Positions 24,810 through 33,464 of a stretch of DNA of 38,572 nt are shown piece after piece. The stretch's first letter is position 1; each line of letters starts with the position of its first letter. This DNA is from Roseovarius aestuarii (GTDB lineage Bacteria > Pseudomonadota > Alphaproteobacteria > Rhodobacterales > Rhodobacteraceae). The notes below the pieces were generated by a model that was not told the origin of the DNA, did no database searches, and saw only the letters and a list, made by a program, of their open reading frames with translations. The position numbers and the translations under genes were made by a program. Location of the stretch: the NCBI GenBank assembly GCA_027214255.1, contig JAPWHL010000030.1, forward strand, positions 1 through 38,572, given 5' to 3'.

Positions 24810-24923
24810 GATGCTGGTCCAAAAGGTTTCAAGGAACCAGCATACACCTATTATGTTCACTTCGATCTCGTCGTTAGACTGGTACGCTACCTCGTCAAGG
24901 TCACAGGCGTTGTTACTGTTAGA

Positions 24924-24941
24924 TGTCCACCGCGGTGGACA
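24924..24941. repeat. perfect 18-bp palindrome, candidate partition site copy 2
   Basis: This is identical to the palindrome at 24792-24809, with centres 132 bp apart. It directly abuts the last base of the repC stop codon. Two exact copies of an 18-bp palindrome so close together are not expected by chance. Confidence 0.7.
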
Positions 24942-25991
24942 CTAAATAGCTCGCATATTAGATAACCGTTTGACCAAAATTAGTGGATCAAATTGATCTT
25001 TTCGATGCCCCATAGTGATACTGTGAAAATAAGCGCCGAAATCCCTGATGCGTTGCCCAAGCTGTAGCAAGATGAAAATTGCGCACGATACTTTTTGAGA
25101 TCCTGCAGTACTTTTGGCTCTTTCGAAGGTTTCCGGGTGAATGCCTACCATTGGTGCGAGCGTTCGAGCATGGTTTTCGATATCCTTCCAGCTTCTAAGC
25201 TTTTCTGTGGAAAAGGATGTCGCCTGATCGCAAACCGACGTTAGCAACTCAGTTGTCAGAATTTCAGTGACTGGTTCTTGTTCTAAATCTTTTTTTTCTT
25301 CTTTAGACTTTGATATGTGCCGGACAGTATGACCGTCATTGACGGGCAATTGCATAGTTTCAGGAGCGTCATCCGGGGTGGCTAGACGCTGGCATTCTGC
25401 CTCTGAGTCGGCCAGTAACGCGCGGTAATCGGGGAGGCTTAGCTTCCTTCTTAGCTGTTTGCGTGCTTGGTGGATAAATGTGTTTGCGGGATCGTGTTCT
25501 TCCAAATGGGCGAGTTTTGTAAGGATTTGTTTGCGGATGAATATCCGATCCCGTCGGTTATTCTCGATTTCTTGTGCGATAGCGATAAATTCGCTAGCGC
25601 GATGGAGCAGGGGGGTCAGAGATAATCCATAACTGATGCACTCCCCACTGGATGAGCGAGTGCGGTACCTTTTTCGGTTCGAGCTGTCATTGCGTTTGAT
25701 GAAACCAAGTTCAACGAAACGATTGATGTGCCTTCTGAGTGTCCGTTCGTCTATCCCGCCAACACGTTGGCAGATAGAGTTATTGGACGCAAAGACGGTT
25801 TCTCCATGGCCAGGCTTCAAGAAGCTAAGCATAGCTTGGAGCGTTTGGATGTGCCCAGGCCGCAGGCCGAATGCGCTTCGGGCATCTCTCAAGGCTCTGA
25901 AGATGCTCCAGACGTCGGTTTCAGGCGTTGAAATTGCGCCGCTAGTTGCGTTAGCCCCTGCGGTTCCGATCGACAGTTTTGTAAATGCCAT
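24942..25991 (-). CDS. repC: RepC replication initiator of the repABC plasmid
   Basis: This protein of about 349 residues (378 from a possible GTG start at 26078) has the RepC N-terminal winged-helix domain: WSIFRALRDARSAFGLRPGH, ASNNSICQRVGGIDERTLRR and HINRFVELGFIKRNDSSNRK, followed by the RYRTRSSSGE wing. The C-terminal domain ends in CAIFILLQLGQRIRDFGAYF. I prefer ATG 25991 (MAFTKLSIG), but neither start has a strong RBS. RepC is the initiator, and in known systems the origin lies within its own gene. It is third in the operon and lies 150-240 bp from repB, leaving space for the usual antisense RNA. It appears intact. Confidence 0.88.
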   Translation of the reverse strand: MAFTKLSIGTAGANATSGAISTPETDVWSIFRALRDARSAFGLRPGHIQTLQAMLSFLKPGHGETVFASNNSICQRVGGIDERTLRRHINRFVELGFIKRNDSSNRKRYRTRSSSGECISYGLSLTPLLHRASEFIAIAQEIENNRRDRIFIRKQILTKLAHLEEHDPANTFIHQARKQLRRKLSLPDYRALLADSEAECQRLATPDDAPETMQLPVNDGHTVRHISKSKEEKKDLEQEPVTEILTTELLTSVCDQATSFSTEKLRSWKDIENHARTLAPMVGIHPETFERAKSTAGSQKVSCAIFILLQLGQRIRDFGAYFHSITMGHRKDQFDPLILVKRLSNMRAI

Positions 25992-26092
25992 AGTTTGTTC
26001 ACGATGACCGTTAAGCCCACAACTTTCCTGTCTCTTCCCTCGATTTCTCGTGGAAAAAGGGAACAAAAGATCGTCCACCGAATCGGTGACTC

Positions 26093-26121
26093 TTGACCGG
26101 TCTGTCGGAGCTTGCTACATC
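26093..26121 (+). promoter_or_regulatory. candidate promoter of the repB-repC antisense RNA
   Basis: TTGACC (26093-26098) and TACATC (26116-26121) are 17 bases apart on the strand opposite to repABC, inside the repB-repC gap. This is where the incompatibility antisense RNA of repABC plasmids is made. Confidence 0.45.
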
Positions 26122-26127
26122 ATGAGT

Positions 26128-26190
26128 GCAAATCGAATGATGAGGGCTCTCCAGGGGAAACTTTGGGGGGCTCTTTTCTTTTGGTCTTCG
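26128..26190 (+). ncRNA. candidate antisense RNA controlling repC
   Basis: In repABC plasmids a small counter-transcribed RNA of about 50-60 nt from the repB-repC gap limits repC expression. Transcription from the promoter at 26093-26121 would start near 26128 and pass a GC-rich segment with possible CTCC/GGGG pairing, followed by the pyrimidine-rich CTCTTTTCTTTT (about 26173-26184), which could end it. Position, strand and size fit; the hairpin is not strong, so the ends are approximate. Confidence 0.4.
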
Positions 26191-26228
26191 CTTCTCTCCT
26201 CTGCTCGTGTTGCTCTGTATGGCTTGGG

Positions 26229-27197
26229 TTAGGACCCAGAGCCTCTCTCATTCCGCCATTGTTCAAACAGCTGCAAAAGCGTGGTTTCTGCGCGCTCTTC
26301 CAGCCATTGGCCGAATTCTGGATTGTCCTTTTTAAGGACCTTGATGGCGATCGCTTTCTCGTCGACTGTCAGCATGCCCAGTGAACTGCCGGTCTCATCT
26401 TTGATCACAGATGTCAGAGTACGATTGGGCCGCTTTTTGTCGCCCCGTGCTTTGGTTGTGCAAGCCGAGTAGACCGCCTGGAACTTTTCAGAACTGGGGG
26501 TGTCGTCGGGCAGGGCGGTGATTGCCTCTTTGGCGATGTCCAACAAATTCACCTTCTCCGCTAAGGCCGCCAGATCAGCCCACTGTCGTCGACCGATGCC
26601 ATGTGCCGGTCCGATAAGTTGAACAAGCCCATCAGGCAGCTGTTCTATGACGACTCTGTGGTTGGATACACCTTGCCGGGTCAGGCCGAGAGCATCTTGA
26701 ATGACACCCGGTTTGTAGCCAGATTCCTGCATCTCTTTGATAAATAATGATTTTTCAATGAAAGACGGATCAAGCCTAAGGTTGTTTTCTTGGCCCTGAG
26801 CGATCAAAGAAGCGTCGTCGTCCAGGGTTCGAACAATCGCCTTGACCGTTCCTCCGGCCTTGCGGATTGCCGCGAGTCGCCTGCGGCCATATATGATGCG
26901 GTATCTGTCCGGTTGCGCAGATGGACGCACCATGATTGGCACTTGCTGACCATGTTTGGCGATACTATCGGCCAAGTCATCGATGCTGGAATCTTCCAAT
27001 ACCAGGCGATCGCGTAGACCATCCATGTCAATCTGATCTGGTTCAATGTCCCGGATCGAGTTTGCTGTGATCTCGCGTAAAGAGTCACGTAATCCGCCAA
27101 CAGACCCCGGCAGCTTTGCCGCTTTTGGCGGGGTAGGGGAGGGGGCCACGCTCTCCTTGTCGTCCTTTGGAGGCTGGTTGAAGATGTTTCGTGCCAT
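26229..27197 (-). CDS. repB: RepB, ParB-family partition protein
   Basis: This 322-residue protein has a proline-rich N-terminus, a ParB/Sulfiredoxin-like domain with the GRRRLAAIRKAG motif near 103-115, and a helix-turn-helix around 165-190 (GVIQDALGLTRQGVSNHRVV). The C-terminal part is the RepB-specific dimer domain. Start 27197 overlaps the repA stop (TGATG), giving coupled translation; an in-frame ATG at 27212 lies inside repA. It binds centromere-like palindromes and works with RepA; the two 18-bp palindromes past repC are the best candidate sites in view. Confidence 0.92.
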   Translation of the reverse strand: MARNIFNQPPKDDKESVAPSPTPPKAAKLPGSVGGLRDSLREITANSIRDIEPDQIDMDGLRDRLVLEDSSIDDLADSIAKHGQQVPIMVRPSAQPDRYRIIYGRRRLAAIRKAGGTVKAIVRTLDDDASLIAQGQENNLRLDPSFIEKSLFIKEMQESGYKPGVIQDALGLTRQGVSNHRVVIEQLPDGLVQLIGPAHGIGRRQWADLAALAEKVNLLDIAKEAITALPDDTPSSEKFQAVYSACTTKARGDKKRPNRTLTSVIKDETGSSLGMLTVDEKAIAIKVLKKDNPEFGQWLEERAETTLLQLFEQWRNERGSGS

Positions 27198-28396
27198 CAG
27201 CGACGTCCCCATGCCATTTGGATCGTCTGCTCCAGTTCGTCGCCAACGCCGTTTACGCTGGTCAGGGCGCGATCAATTGTTTTTCTGATGAACTGGCTTG
27301 GATCAACCTCGTAGACAGTCTGCTGGGTCATCCCTGCGTCTGAAATTGCCGTGGACTTCAGCATTGGCTCCGTCATGACTTGTCCGGCCAGAATCGATCT
27401 TAGGTAGCCTGCCATTTGGGTCTGAGGTCCGTCCGAGGGCTCATATCTGGTAATAAGGAATTTTACAAAATCCCATGTAACATGCCGACCGATGGCTTCT
27501 TCCACGGCTTTCACCGTTTCTGAAGCAAGCTTCAGGAATTGGCTCATGGATGCGATGTCAAGCATACCTGGTACGACGGTTACCAATAGCCCCGTCGAGG
27601 CTGCCAGGGCAGTCAAGGTTAGAAAACCAAGTTGTGGCGGACAGTCGATCAGGACAATGTCATAGTTTGCCTCAACCTCTTCAAGTGCCAAGGCTAAACG
27701 CTCTGCAAAAATGGGTTGTACGCGCCGGGCGAGAGCGTTTGCAGTCTCTGTTTCGTACTCAGAAAGCATCAAACCGGCTGGAACCATGTCAAGATTATGG
27801 AAGTAAGTCTTTTGAATAACGTTCGAAAGCGGAACTTGGTCCTCGTACCGCAGGGCATCATAGATTGTGCCGCCATCGGCGAACTCAAGCTCGGGTCGAA
27901 AGCCAAAAAACGTCGTCAAACTTGCTTGGGGATCGAGGTCCAGGACCAGCACACGATAACCGCGCAAGGCATATCGTTGTGCAAGATGTATCGTTGCCGT
28001 TGTTTTTGAGCTGCCGCCTTTGAAATTGACGACAGATATCACCTGAAGTCGGTCGCCATCCCGGCGGCCTGGACGATAGGCTTCGGCGTTCTTTCCCGTG
28101 CGTCCCAAAACATTTCGCAACGTGTCGACTTCTTCAGCCGTGTAAAATCGGTGCCCGCGATTGTCTGTGTGCACTTCCGGAAAGCTGCCGTCTTTGTGTC
28201 GGTTGCGCAGATTAGAGGGACTTACGCGCAAGAGGCCGGCCACTTCGGTCGAGCTGAAACGCCGCAGAGACTTCCGCTCTTCGGGTTCGAATGCGATCTT
28301 CATCTGGCGATCCAAGGACTCGGCCAAATTGTCGGCAAACGCTCCAATGTCAGAAGAGCCTATGCCTTGCGCATATCCAGCGTTACGTTCATCCAT
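27197..28396 (-). CDS. repA: RepA, ParA-family partition ATPase
   Basis: This 399-residue protein has an N-terminal helix-turn-helix (about 46-68, SSTEVAGLLRVSPSNLRNRH) followed by a ParA ATPase domain. The deviant Walker A is K126-GGSSKT-T133, then LVLDLDPQASLT (A' motif), and the Walker B is VLIDCPPQLGFLT. The extra N-terminal domain is typical of RepA in repABC systems, where the protein also represses its own operon. It is the first gene of the operon, directly followed by repB. Confidence 0.94.
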   Translation of the reverse strand: MDERNAGYAQGIGSSDIGAFADNLAESLDRQMKIAFEPEERKSLRRFSSTEVAGLLRVSPSNLRNRHKDGSFPEVHTDNRGHRFYTAEEVDTLRNVLGRTGKNAEAYRPGRRDGDRLQVISVVNFKGGSSKTTATIHLAQRYALRGYRVLVLDLDPQASLTTFFGFRPELEFADGGTIYDALRYEDQVPLSNVIQKTYFHNLDMVPAGLMLSEYETETANALARRVQPIFAERLALALEEVEANYDIVLIDCPPQLGFLTLTALAASTGLLVTVVPGMLDIASMSQFLKLASETVKAVEEAIGRHVTWDFVKFLITRYEPSDGPQTQMAGYLRSILAGQVMTEPMLKSTAISDAGMTQQTVYEVDPSQFIRKTIDRALTSVNGVGDELEQTIQMAWGRR

Positions 28397-28904
28397 GTCC
28401 TGTCGCCCGCTCCTGGCCTCTGTTGAGGCTCTTGGTCATTCTGACGGCGTACAGCTTGTCTGACGCTTTTTGCCGTCAGAATGGAAATGCCACGATCCAG
28501 CGAGTCCGGCAAGGAAAATCTAAATGTAGTGCGAAAGTTATCCACAGTGCCAATAGGCGTTGCAACAGGTCGAAACTCTTAACAAACTGTTATGTATAAT
28601 TAAAAGTTCGTTTCTGTGCCTATTTGCAATTTCGGCATGTTGGGGCTGTGTTACCAAAATCCATGCACTAGAGAGTAAACCGGGCATTCTGATGCCTCTT
28701 GGGGAAATGGATTCTAATGGCTTCGGGCCTAGTGAACAGACCTAATAAAGTTCGGTTCGCCTGGAATACGGTCAGGCCGATACGTCGGTGTTGTTTCGTT
28801 GACTTGTGGGAAACACGACAGGTCGAAATTGCGCCCCTTAATTTAACAATGCTTCTATAATCTACTCCGCCGCATTCAGAGTTGGGCTGATAAAGGTCTT
28901 TGGC
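28397..28904. other. upstream region of repABC, no gene seen
   Basis: This stretch of about 500 bp between repA and an IS6-type transposase remnant has no supported ORF. It contains a DnaA box (28538-28546) and an AT-rich segment with TATAAT-like sequences around 28585-28605, so it probably holds the repABC promoter, which must read leftwards. I could not place the -35/-10 pair with confidence. Confidence 0.5.
28538..28546 (+). promoter_or_regulatory. DnaA box upstream of repA
   Basis: TTATCCACA is identical to the DnaA box at 14050-14058. It lies 142 bp upstream of the repA start codon. Confidence 0.4.
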
Positions 28905-29540
28905 CTAGGATATTGCGGAAAGGCAGTGGCGTTTTGGACGGAAGATGGTCGCGGCCAGATCGTGACCGGATAGAAAACGCTGTGCCTGGCGGGGGGATTT
29001 GAAACGACCCATGATTTTTTCTCTTCGTCGTGTGTGTCGATGCGACGCCTCTGATCGATTGTTCAAACCCTTGTGGGAGCGATGATTGACGCTCGGGCAA
29101 AGGTCACGCACCGCCACGCCATAGCTGCGCAGTTTGTCGGTCACGAGGACACTTGGCACACCGCATCGCTTCATCAACTTCATCAGGAAACGCTTGGCTG
29201 CATGGGCATTTCTGCGGCTCTGGATCAAGATCTCCAGCACGCCTCCGTTGGCGTCGACCGCTCGCAAAAGCCAATGTTGTCGCCCTCGAATTGAAATCAC
29301 GACCTCGTCCAGGTGCCATTTGTCGGCAGGAACCGGGCAATTGCGACGGATCTTGGCCGCTATCTGCGTTCCGAACCGCTGGCACCACGCCCGGATGCTT
29401 TCATAAGAGAGGATTATGCCCCGCTCGGCCAACAAATCCTCGACATTGCGCAGGCTCAGGGCAAACCGATGGTAGGCCCAGACGGCATAGGAGATGGCGG
29501 ACCGAGGAAACCGGAAGCCCTTCAGGCGAGGCTGTGAAAC
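28905..29540 (-). pseudogene. IS6-family transposase without a normal start codon
   Basis: The frame is homologous from RLKGFRFPRSAISYAVWAYH and FALSLRNVEDLLAERGIILS through KWHLDEVVISIRGRQHWLLR (first Asp), VLVTDKLRSYG (second Asp) and RSHKGLNNRSEASHRHTRRR (Glu motif). In-frame codons reach back to 29540, where a TAA (29541-29543) separates them from the expected ATG region. Only TTG or CTG starts are available, so the gene is probably dead or poorly expressed. The C-terminus also stops early, near LSAIS. The element's inverted repeats were not identified. Confidence 0.8.
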
Positions 29541-29670
29541 TTAGTTGATCATGAGAGATGGTTATGCGCGCAGCTAGGACGCGTCAACAACATGACAAAG
29601 CCGCCGCAGGTGCATCACGCCACCTCAACACATTGCGATTGATGAAGATAATCCCGTTCAACACACGCCG

Positions 29671-30480
29671 GGGTATTGCCAAGTTGTTGGCTGGGTTTGG
29701 TAAATGTATGTTGGCCCGATGAATATTCCAATTACTATGCCACGCCTGAAGGGCTTCCGGTATCCTCGTGAGATTATTGCGTACGCTGTCTGGGCGTACC
29801 ATCGGTTAGCTCTGAGCACGGCTGATGTTGAAGACCTGTTGGCAGCGCGGGGAGTGATTGTCAGCCGGGAAGCGATCCGACTGTGGGTCAATCGCTTTGG
29901 TCAACACTTTGCAAATTGCATCCGCCGGGATCGACCGCGGCCAAACGACAAGTGGCACCTGGACGAAGTCGTGATCACGATCCGTGACAAGAAGCATTGG
30001 CTGTGGCGCGCGATCGACGCCAATGGAGACGTTCTTGATATTCTCGTGCAAACACGCCGTAGTGCCAAGGCTGCGAAGCGGTTTTTCAGAAGACTGGTTA
30101 CCAAGTTTGGTGAGCCTAGGGTCGTCATCACCGATAAATTACGCAGCTATATAAGTCCGATCAAAACACTGGCCCCGAACGTTGACCATCGTGCGCACAA
30201 GGGATTGAACAACGCGATCGAAGTGTCGCACCGGCCGACACGCAAACGAGAGAAGATCTTCGGCAAATTCAAATCCCACCGGCAGGCTCAGAGATTTTTG
30301 ACCGCACATGACCAGATCAACCTGCTCTTCCGTCCCCGCCGCTATCAACTGAACGCAACTTCATACCGCCACGCCCGCTCCGATGGCTTCAGCCTCTGGG
30401 TCGATTACACCGCTGAAATGGCGGCATGATCCAACCTTTGCCAATAAATCACAATCTGCTGCCAACAACTTGGCAATATC
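29671..30480 (+). mobile_element. complete IS6-family insertion sequence
   Basis: The ends are near-identical inverted repeats: GGTATTGCCAAGTTGTTGGC at 29671-29690 and, read inward, GATATTGCCAAGTTGTTGGC at 30480-30461. The 810-bp size and single transposase gene fit the IS6 family. No 8-bp target duplication is seen in the flanks (CACGCCGG on the left, GGAGAACG on the right), as expected if the element was rearranged by recombination or cointegration. A truncated sister copy lies at 37614-38266 in the opposite direction. Confidence 0.85.
29704..30429 (+). CDS. IS6-family transposase
   Basis: This protein of about 230-241 residues (ATG 29704, 29719 or 29737) opens MPRLKGFRYPREIIAYAVWA and has a helix-turn-helix near EDLLAARGVIVSREAIRLW. 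The DDE core follows: DKWHLDEVVITIRDKKHWLW (Asp), RVVITDKLRSYI (Asp) and the KGLNNAIEVSHRPTRKRE motif (Glu). It is uninterrupted and lies within matched inverted repeats, so it is likely active. IS6 enzymes form cointegrates and often build composite elements. Confidence 0.9.
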   Translation: MYVGPMNIPITMPRLKGFRYPREIIAYAVWAYHRLALSTADVEDLLAARGVIVSREAIRLWVNRFGQHFANCIRRDRPRPNDKWHLDEVVITIRDKKHWLWRAIDANGDVLDILVQTRRSAKAAKRFFRRLVTKFGEPRVVITDKLRSYISPIKTLAPNVDHRAHKGLNNAIEVSHRPTRKREKIFGKFKSHRQAQRFLTAHDQINLLFRPRRYQLNATSYRHARSDGFSLWVDYTAEMAA

Positions 30481-30686
30481 GGAGAACGGTCCACGGAGAT
30501 ATATGACAACGATCCAGGGTCTGCGACTTGGGCGGAAACCGACTTCGTTCGCCCTTGTTCGGAATGCTTCCAAAAGAGGGCAGGGGGCCCTGTCGGGAAC
30601 ACTTGGTTTAGGTTCTGCAAAGATGGTGCTGACCATACTGCCATAACCGCGCCTTACACACTCGCTGCGCGTCATTTTACAGTTAA

Positions 30687-31799
30687 TTAGCGAGACAACA
30701 CCAACGCTAAAGTCGCACGTTCAATGGCGTCAATAGACCTCTCAAGCAAATCGGCACTGGTTACCCGTTCGGGCAAATCACAAGGCGTATGAAAGTTGGG
30801 GGCTTGTCCCGCCACAGATAGCATCGGCCTGCCATTGTGTGCCCAACACATCGACTCTCCGATCCAATCGTCGGGATTAGTTGCGTCGGCGGGAAGTGTC
30901 GGCGTGATATCTATATTCTTTAATGCTTCGGAAATATCTCGGGTCGTTTCGGGCTCAGCGGACAGCACACTTGTCATCTGAGCATCACTATTCGCAATAC
31001 ATGATCCAAGGTGGAGCACCGCAAGCTGGTCTGCGTTGTAGTTGTTTGCCAAATGAAACCCTCCTAGAAAGCCAAGCTCATGGCCGCTGGCAAGAAGAAG
31101 GTCGACTGCGAAATGCTCCGACAGCCGCTTGGACACAATGATCGCAACTGCTATTCCACAACCTCGTTCACCTGCACATCTAAACCAGCCTGAAATCGGT
31201 GTCGTCACGACAATGTGTCGTGCGTTTTTCGGGCCAGGGAATTGAGCAATCACATTGGTTGCCTGGCTTTGGTGGATGGACGATTTGATGGATACCTCTG
31301 CCCCCTGCGCTCGAATTGTCGCTAGATCTTGTGGTGCAACAAGGACAACGGGGAAATCCAGATAACTCTCATATGTCCGGTTAATATTGCACTGAATTCC
31401 TGTAGGACACATCGTTCCAAGGATCAGCCCATCGTGTCGATCAGCCCGCGCCATGGCGACAAGCGCATTGATTTCGCGGGTGATCACCGCTTCGTCGGCA
31501 TGAGCGTCGACAACACCCGCGGCGGGATTGCGTAGGCTGGATTGGCCCGCAAATGAATAGTGGAGCGCCTCGGCATTGATGTGGTTTCCGGCGCTTTGGA
31601 CCTTCAGATGTGCGTCGAAATGGTGATACGGAAATTTCTGGAACAAAACCTCAGCGCCACAGGCCGTAAGTTCAGAATCCAGCCAGCGTACCGTGTCTTT
31701 ATCAACCTGTGTTCCGGTGCGATGATTGCCAATCTCGGAATAGGCCTGCACGATTGAGAATGCGTAATCACCTGTGGTCAATTTCTGATCTCCGTACAA
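30687..31799 (-). CDS. M28-like peptidase family protein
   Basis: This 370-residue protein has no signal peptide. It has a mixed fold with an inserted region (about 90-170) and a C-terminal part that recalls M28 peptidases: VVTTPISGWFRCAGERGCGI, then LLLASGHELGFLGGFHLANN and NFHTPCDLPERVT. The GHELG glutamate and the HTPxD histidine correspond to M28 positions, but the usual HxD and DDxGSG zinc-binding segment reads TTPISGW and AGERGCG, so metal binding may be altered. It follows the solute-binding protein gene on the same strand, separated by a strong hairpin. A hydrolase acting on the imported compound is possible. Confidence 0.6.
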   Translation of the reverse strand: MYGDQKLTTGDYAFSIVQAYSEIGNHRTGTQVDKDTVRWLDSELTACGAEVLFQKFPYHHFDAHLKVQSAGNHINAEALHYSFAGQSSLRNPAAGVVDAHADEAVITREINALVAMARADRHDGLILGTMCPTGIQCNINRTYESYLDFPVVLVAPQDLATIRAQGAEVSIKSSIHQSQATNVIAQFPGPKNARHIVVTTPISGWFRCAGERGCGIAVAIIVSKRLSEHFAVDLLLASGHELGFLGGFHLANNYNADQLAVLHLGSCIANSDAQMTSVLSAEPETTRDISEALKNIDITPTLPADATNPDDWIGESMCWAHNGRPMLSVAGQAPNFHTPCDLPERVTSADLLERSIDAIERATLALVLSR

Positions 31800-31828
31800 C
31801 CTGCGCTACATTTATTGGGACGTAGGAA

Positions 31829-31861
31829 GGGGAATGGTCGGCATCACACCGGCCATTCCCC
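31829..31861 (-). terminator. strong hairpin between the solute-binding protein and M28-like genes
   Basis: The arms GGGGAATGGTCGG and CCGGCCATTCCCC form a 13-bp stem (one G-T pair) with a CATCACA loop. It sits just after the stop codon of the leftward solute-binding protein gene and lacks a T-run on that side, so it may be an attenuator or an mRNA-stabilising element. Confidence 0.55.
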
Positions 31862-31873
31862 CATTTTCCAGAC

Positions 31874-33418
31874 CTAATTGAACCACCAACGTTCCATCCA
31901 GCGCTCGCCGTCAAGATCCCAGTTTGACCCGAATTCGCCATGCCCCACCTTGTCGCTGAGAGCAAAGACGTAGTTGGCGAACATTGGTACGATCACGCCA
32001 CCATCGTTTGACACGATGTCCTGCATTTCCCAATACATCTGGCGCCGCGTGTCTTCGTCAAGCTCGGCACGGGCGGCGACTAGAAGTTCGTCGAAACGCT
32101 CATTGCACCAGAAACTGTCGTTCCAGGATGCGCCACATGAATAGGTGGTCGTGAACATCTGATCTTCGACCGGACGGCCGGCCCAGTAGACGGCGGAAAA
32201 AGGTTTCTTCATCCAGACATCGGACCAGTAGCCATCGTTGGGCTCGCGCGTTGGCACGATGTCTATGCCGCAAGGCTTGGCCGAGTTCTGGTAGAGCGTT
32301 ATGGCATCAACTGCACCGACAAAGGCCGCGTCGGCCCCCGAGAGCGCAACCGAAATGCTGTCGACCCCCGCCTGCTTGAGGTGCCATTTCGCCTTGTCCG
32401 GGTCATAGGTTTTCTGTTTCAGTTCAGTGTTGAAATACCGCTGCCCCGGGCCGATCGGGTGGTCGTTGCCGACGGTCCCGTAGCCAAACAGGATCTTGTC
32501 GACCAACTCTTGGCGGTCCACGGCGTATTTCAGAGCTTGGCGTACATGGTTGTCGGTGAACGGATCCTGATTGGTGGACATCGCGAAGGTATAGTGTTGC
32601 GTGCCCGCAACCGACTGGATCGCGATGCCCGGCTTGCGCGCCAGCAATCCTGCGGTTTTCAGATCGACCCGGTCGACCGCATCCACGTCACCAGACACCA
32701 GCGCGGTGGTGCGCGCGTTCTGGTCGACCAAGGAAATCATCTCGACAGTGTCGAACCAACCCACATCATCGCGCCAGTGGTTTGGATTGCGCTCGAATGT
32801 GGCGCTGACACCGGGGTTGAAATCCTTCAACATGTAGCTGCCGCAACCGATGCCTTCGGACCAGTTGATCTTGCCATCCTTGGACGGGCAGATCGCCAGA
32901 TGGAAATCAGCAAGAATAACCGGGAAGTCAGCATTGCCGCCGGACAATTTGAAGACAACGATGTCGTCACCATCGGCCTGAACGTCAACGATGGGCTTCA
33001 CGATCGGGCCCGCCGCCGAGGTCGAACCCTCGCCACGGTGGTGATTGATAGAGACGATCACGTCCTCGACGGTCACGGGCTTGCCGTTATGGAAGGTCAC
33101 GCCCTGACGGATCTTCAGCCGGTATTCCGAGGCGTCTGGGGTCGCTTCCCAACTTTCCGCCAGTTCGGGTTTCAGCGAGCCGTCCTGGGCAATTTCGGTC
33201 AGGCGGCCATGAATGCTGTGGTTCAACGCATTCATAAAGTTGTTTTCCGCCGTGCCCGGATCCAGCGTATCCGTGGTCTGTCCATGCGCCACGCCCATGC
33301 GGAAATGCCCGCCGCGTTTGGGTTCGGCCATCGCAGCGCCCAGCGGCAAAGTCGTCACGATGGCCGTTGCCGCTGTCGTCTTCAGGAACGTTCGGCGATT
33401 AAGATTGGATAGGGACAT
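31874..33418 (-). CDS. ABC transporter family 5 solute-binding protein, Tat-exported
   Basis: This 514-residue protein starts with a twin-arginine signal (NRRTFLKT, hydrophobic stretch, AMA cleavage near residue 31). The mature part has SBP_bac_5 features: LNHSIHGRLTEIAQDGSLKP, then ELAESWEATPDASEYRLKIR, then GVTFHNGKPVTVEDV and VRQALKYAVDRQELVDKILF. Family members bind peptides, opines or other amine compounds and feed ABC permeases. No permease or ATPase gene is in the window, so it either uses one encoded elsewhere or is an orphan after rearrangement. It follows the sulfatase pair on the same strand. Confidence 0.9.
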   Translation of the reverse strand: MSLSNLNRRTFLKTTAATAIVTTLPLGAAMAEPKRGGHFRMGVAHGQTTDTLDPGTAENNFMNALNHSIHGRLTEIAQDGSLKPELAESWEATPDASEYRLKIRQGVTFHNGKPVTVEDVIVSINHHRGEGSTSAAGPIVKPIVDVQADGDDIVVFKLSGGNADFPVILADFHLAICPSKDGKINWSEGIGCGSYMLKDFNPGVSATFERNPNHWRDDVGWFDTVEMISLVDQNARTTALVSGDVDAVDRVDLKTAGLLARKPGIAIQSVAGTQHYTFAMSTNQDPFTDNHVRQALKYAVDRQELVDKILFGYGTVGNDHPIGPGQRYFNTELKQKTYDPDKAKWHLKQAGVDSISVALSGADAAFVGAVDAITLYQNSAKPCGIDIVPTREPNDGYWSDVWMKKPFSAVYWAGRPVEDQMFTTTYSCGASWNDSFWCNERFDELLVAARAELDEDTRRQMYWEMQDIVSNDGGVIVPMFANYVFALSDKVGHGEFGSNWDLDGERWMERWWFN

Positions 33419-33464
33419 TTTTTCCTCCGATGCAGGATTTGTTTGCTATGGTTGATTGCAGTCA

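Noticed and set aside
24723..24860. N-terminal extension of the IS5-type transposase
   Set aside because: The extra codons do not resemble IS5 transposases and run through one of the 18-bp palindromes, so they are accidental read-in from plasmid DNA.
32381..33412. Rightward ORF of 343 codons inside the solute-binding protein gene
   Set aside because: It is an antisense shadow of a protein with a clear Tat signal and family motifs.
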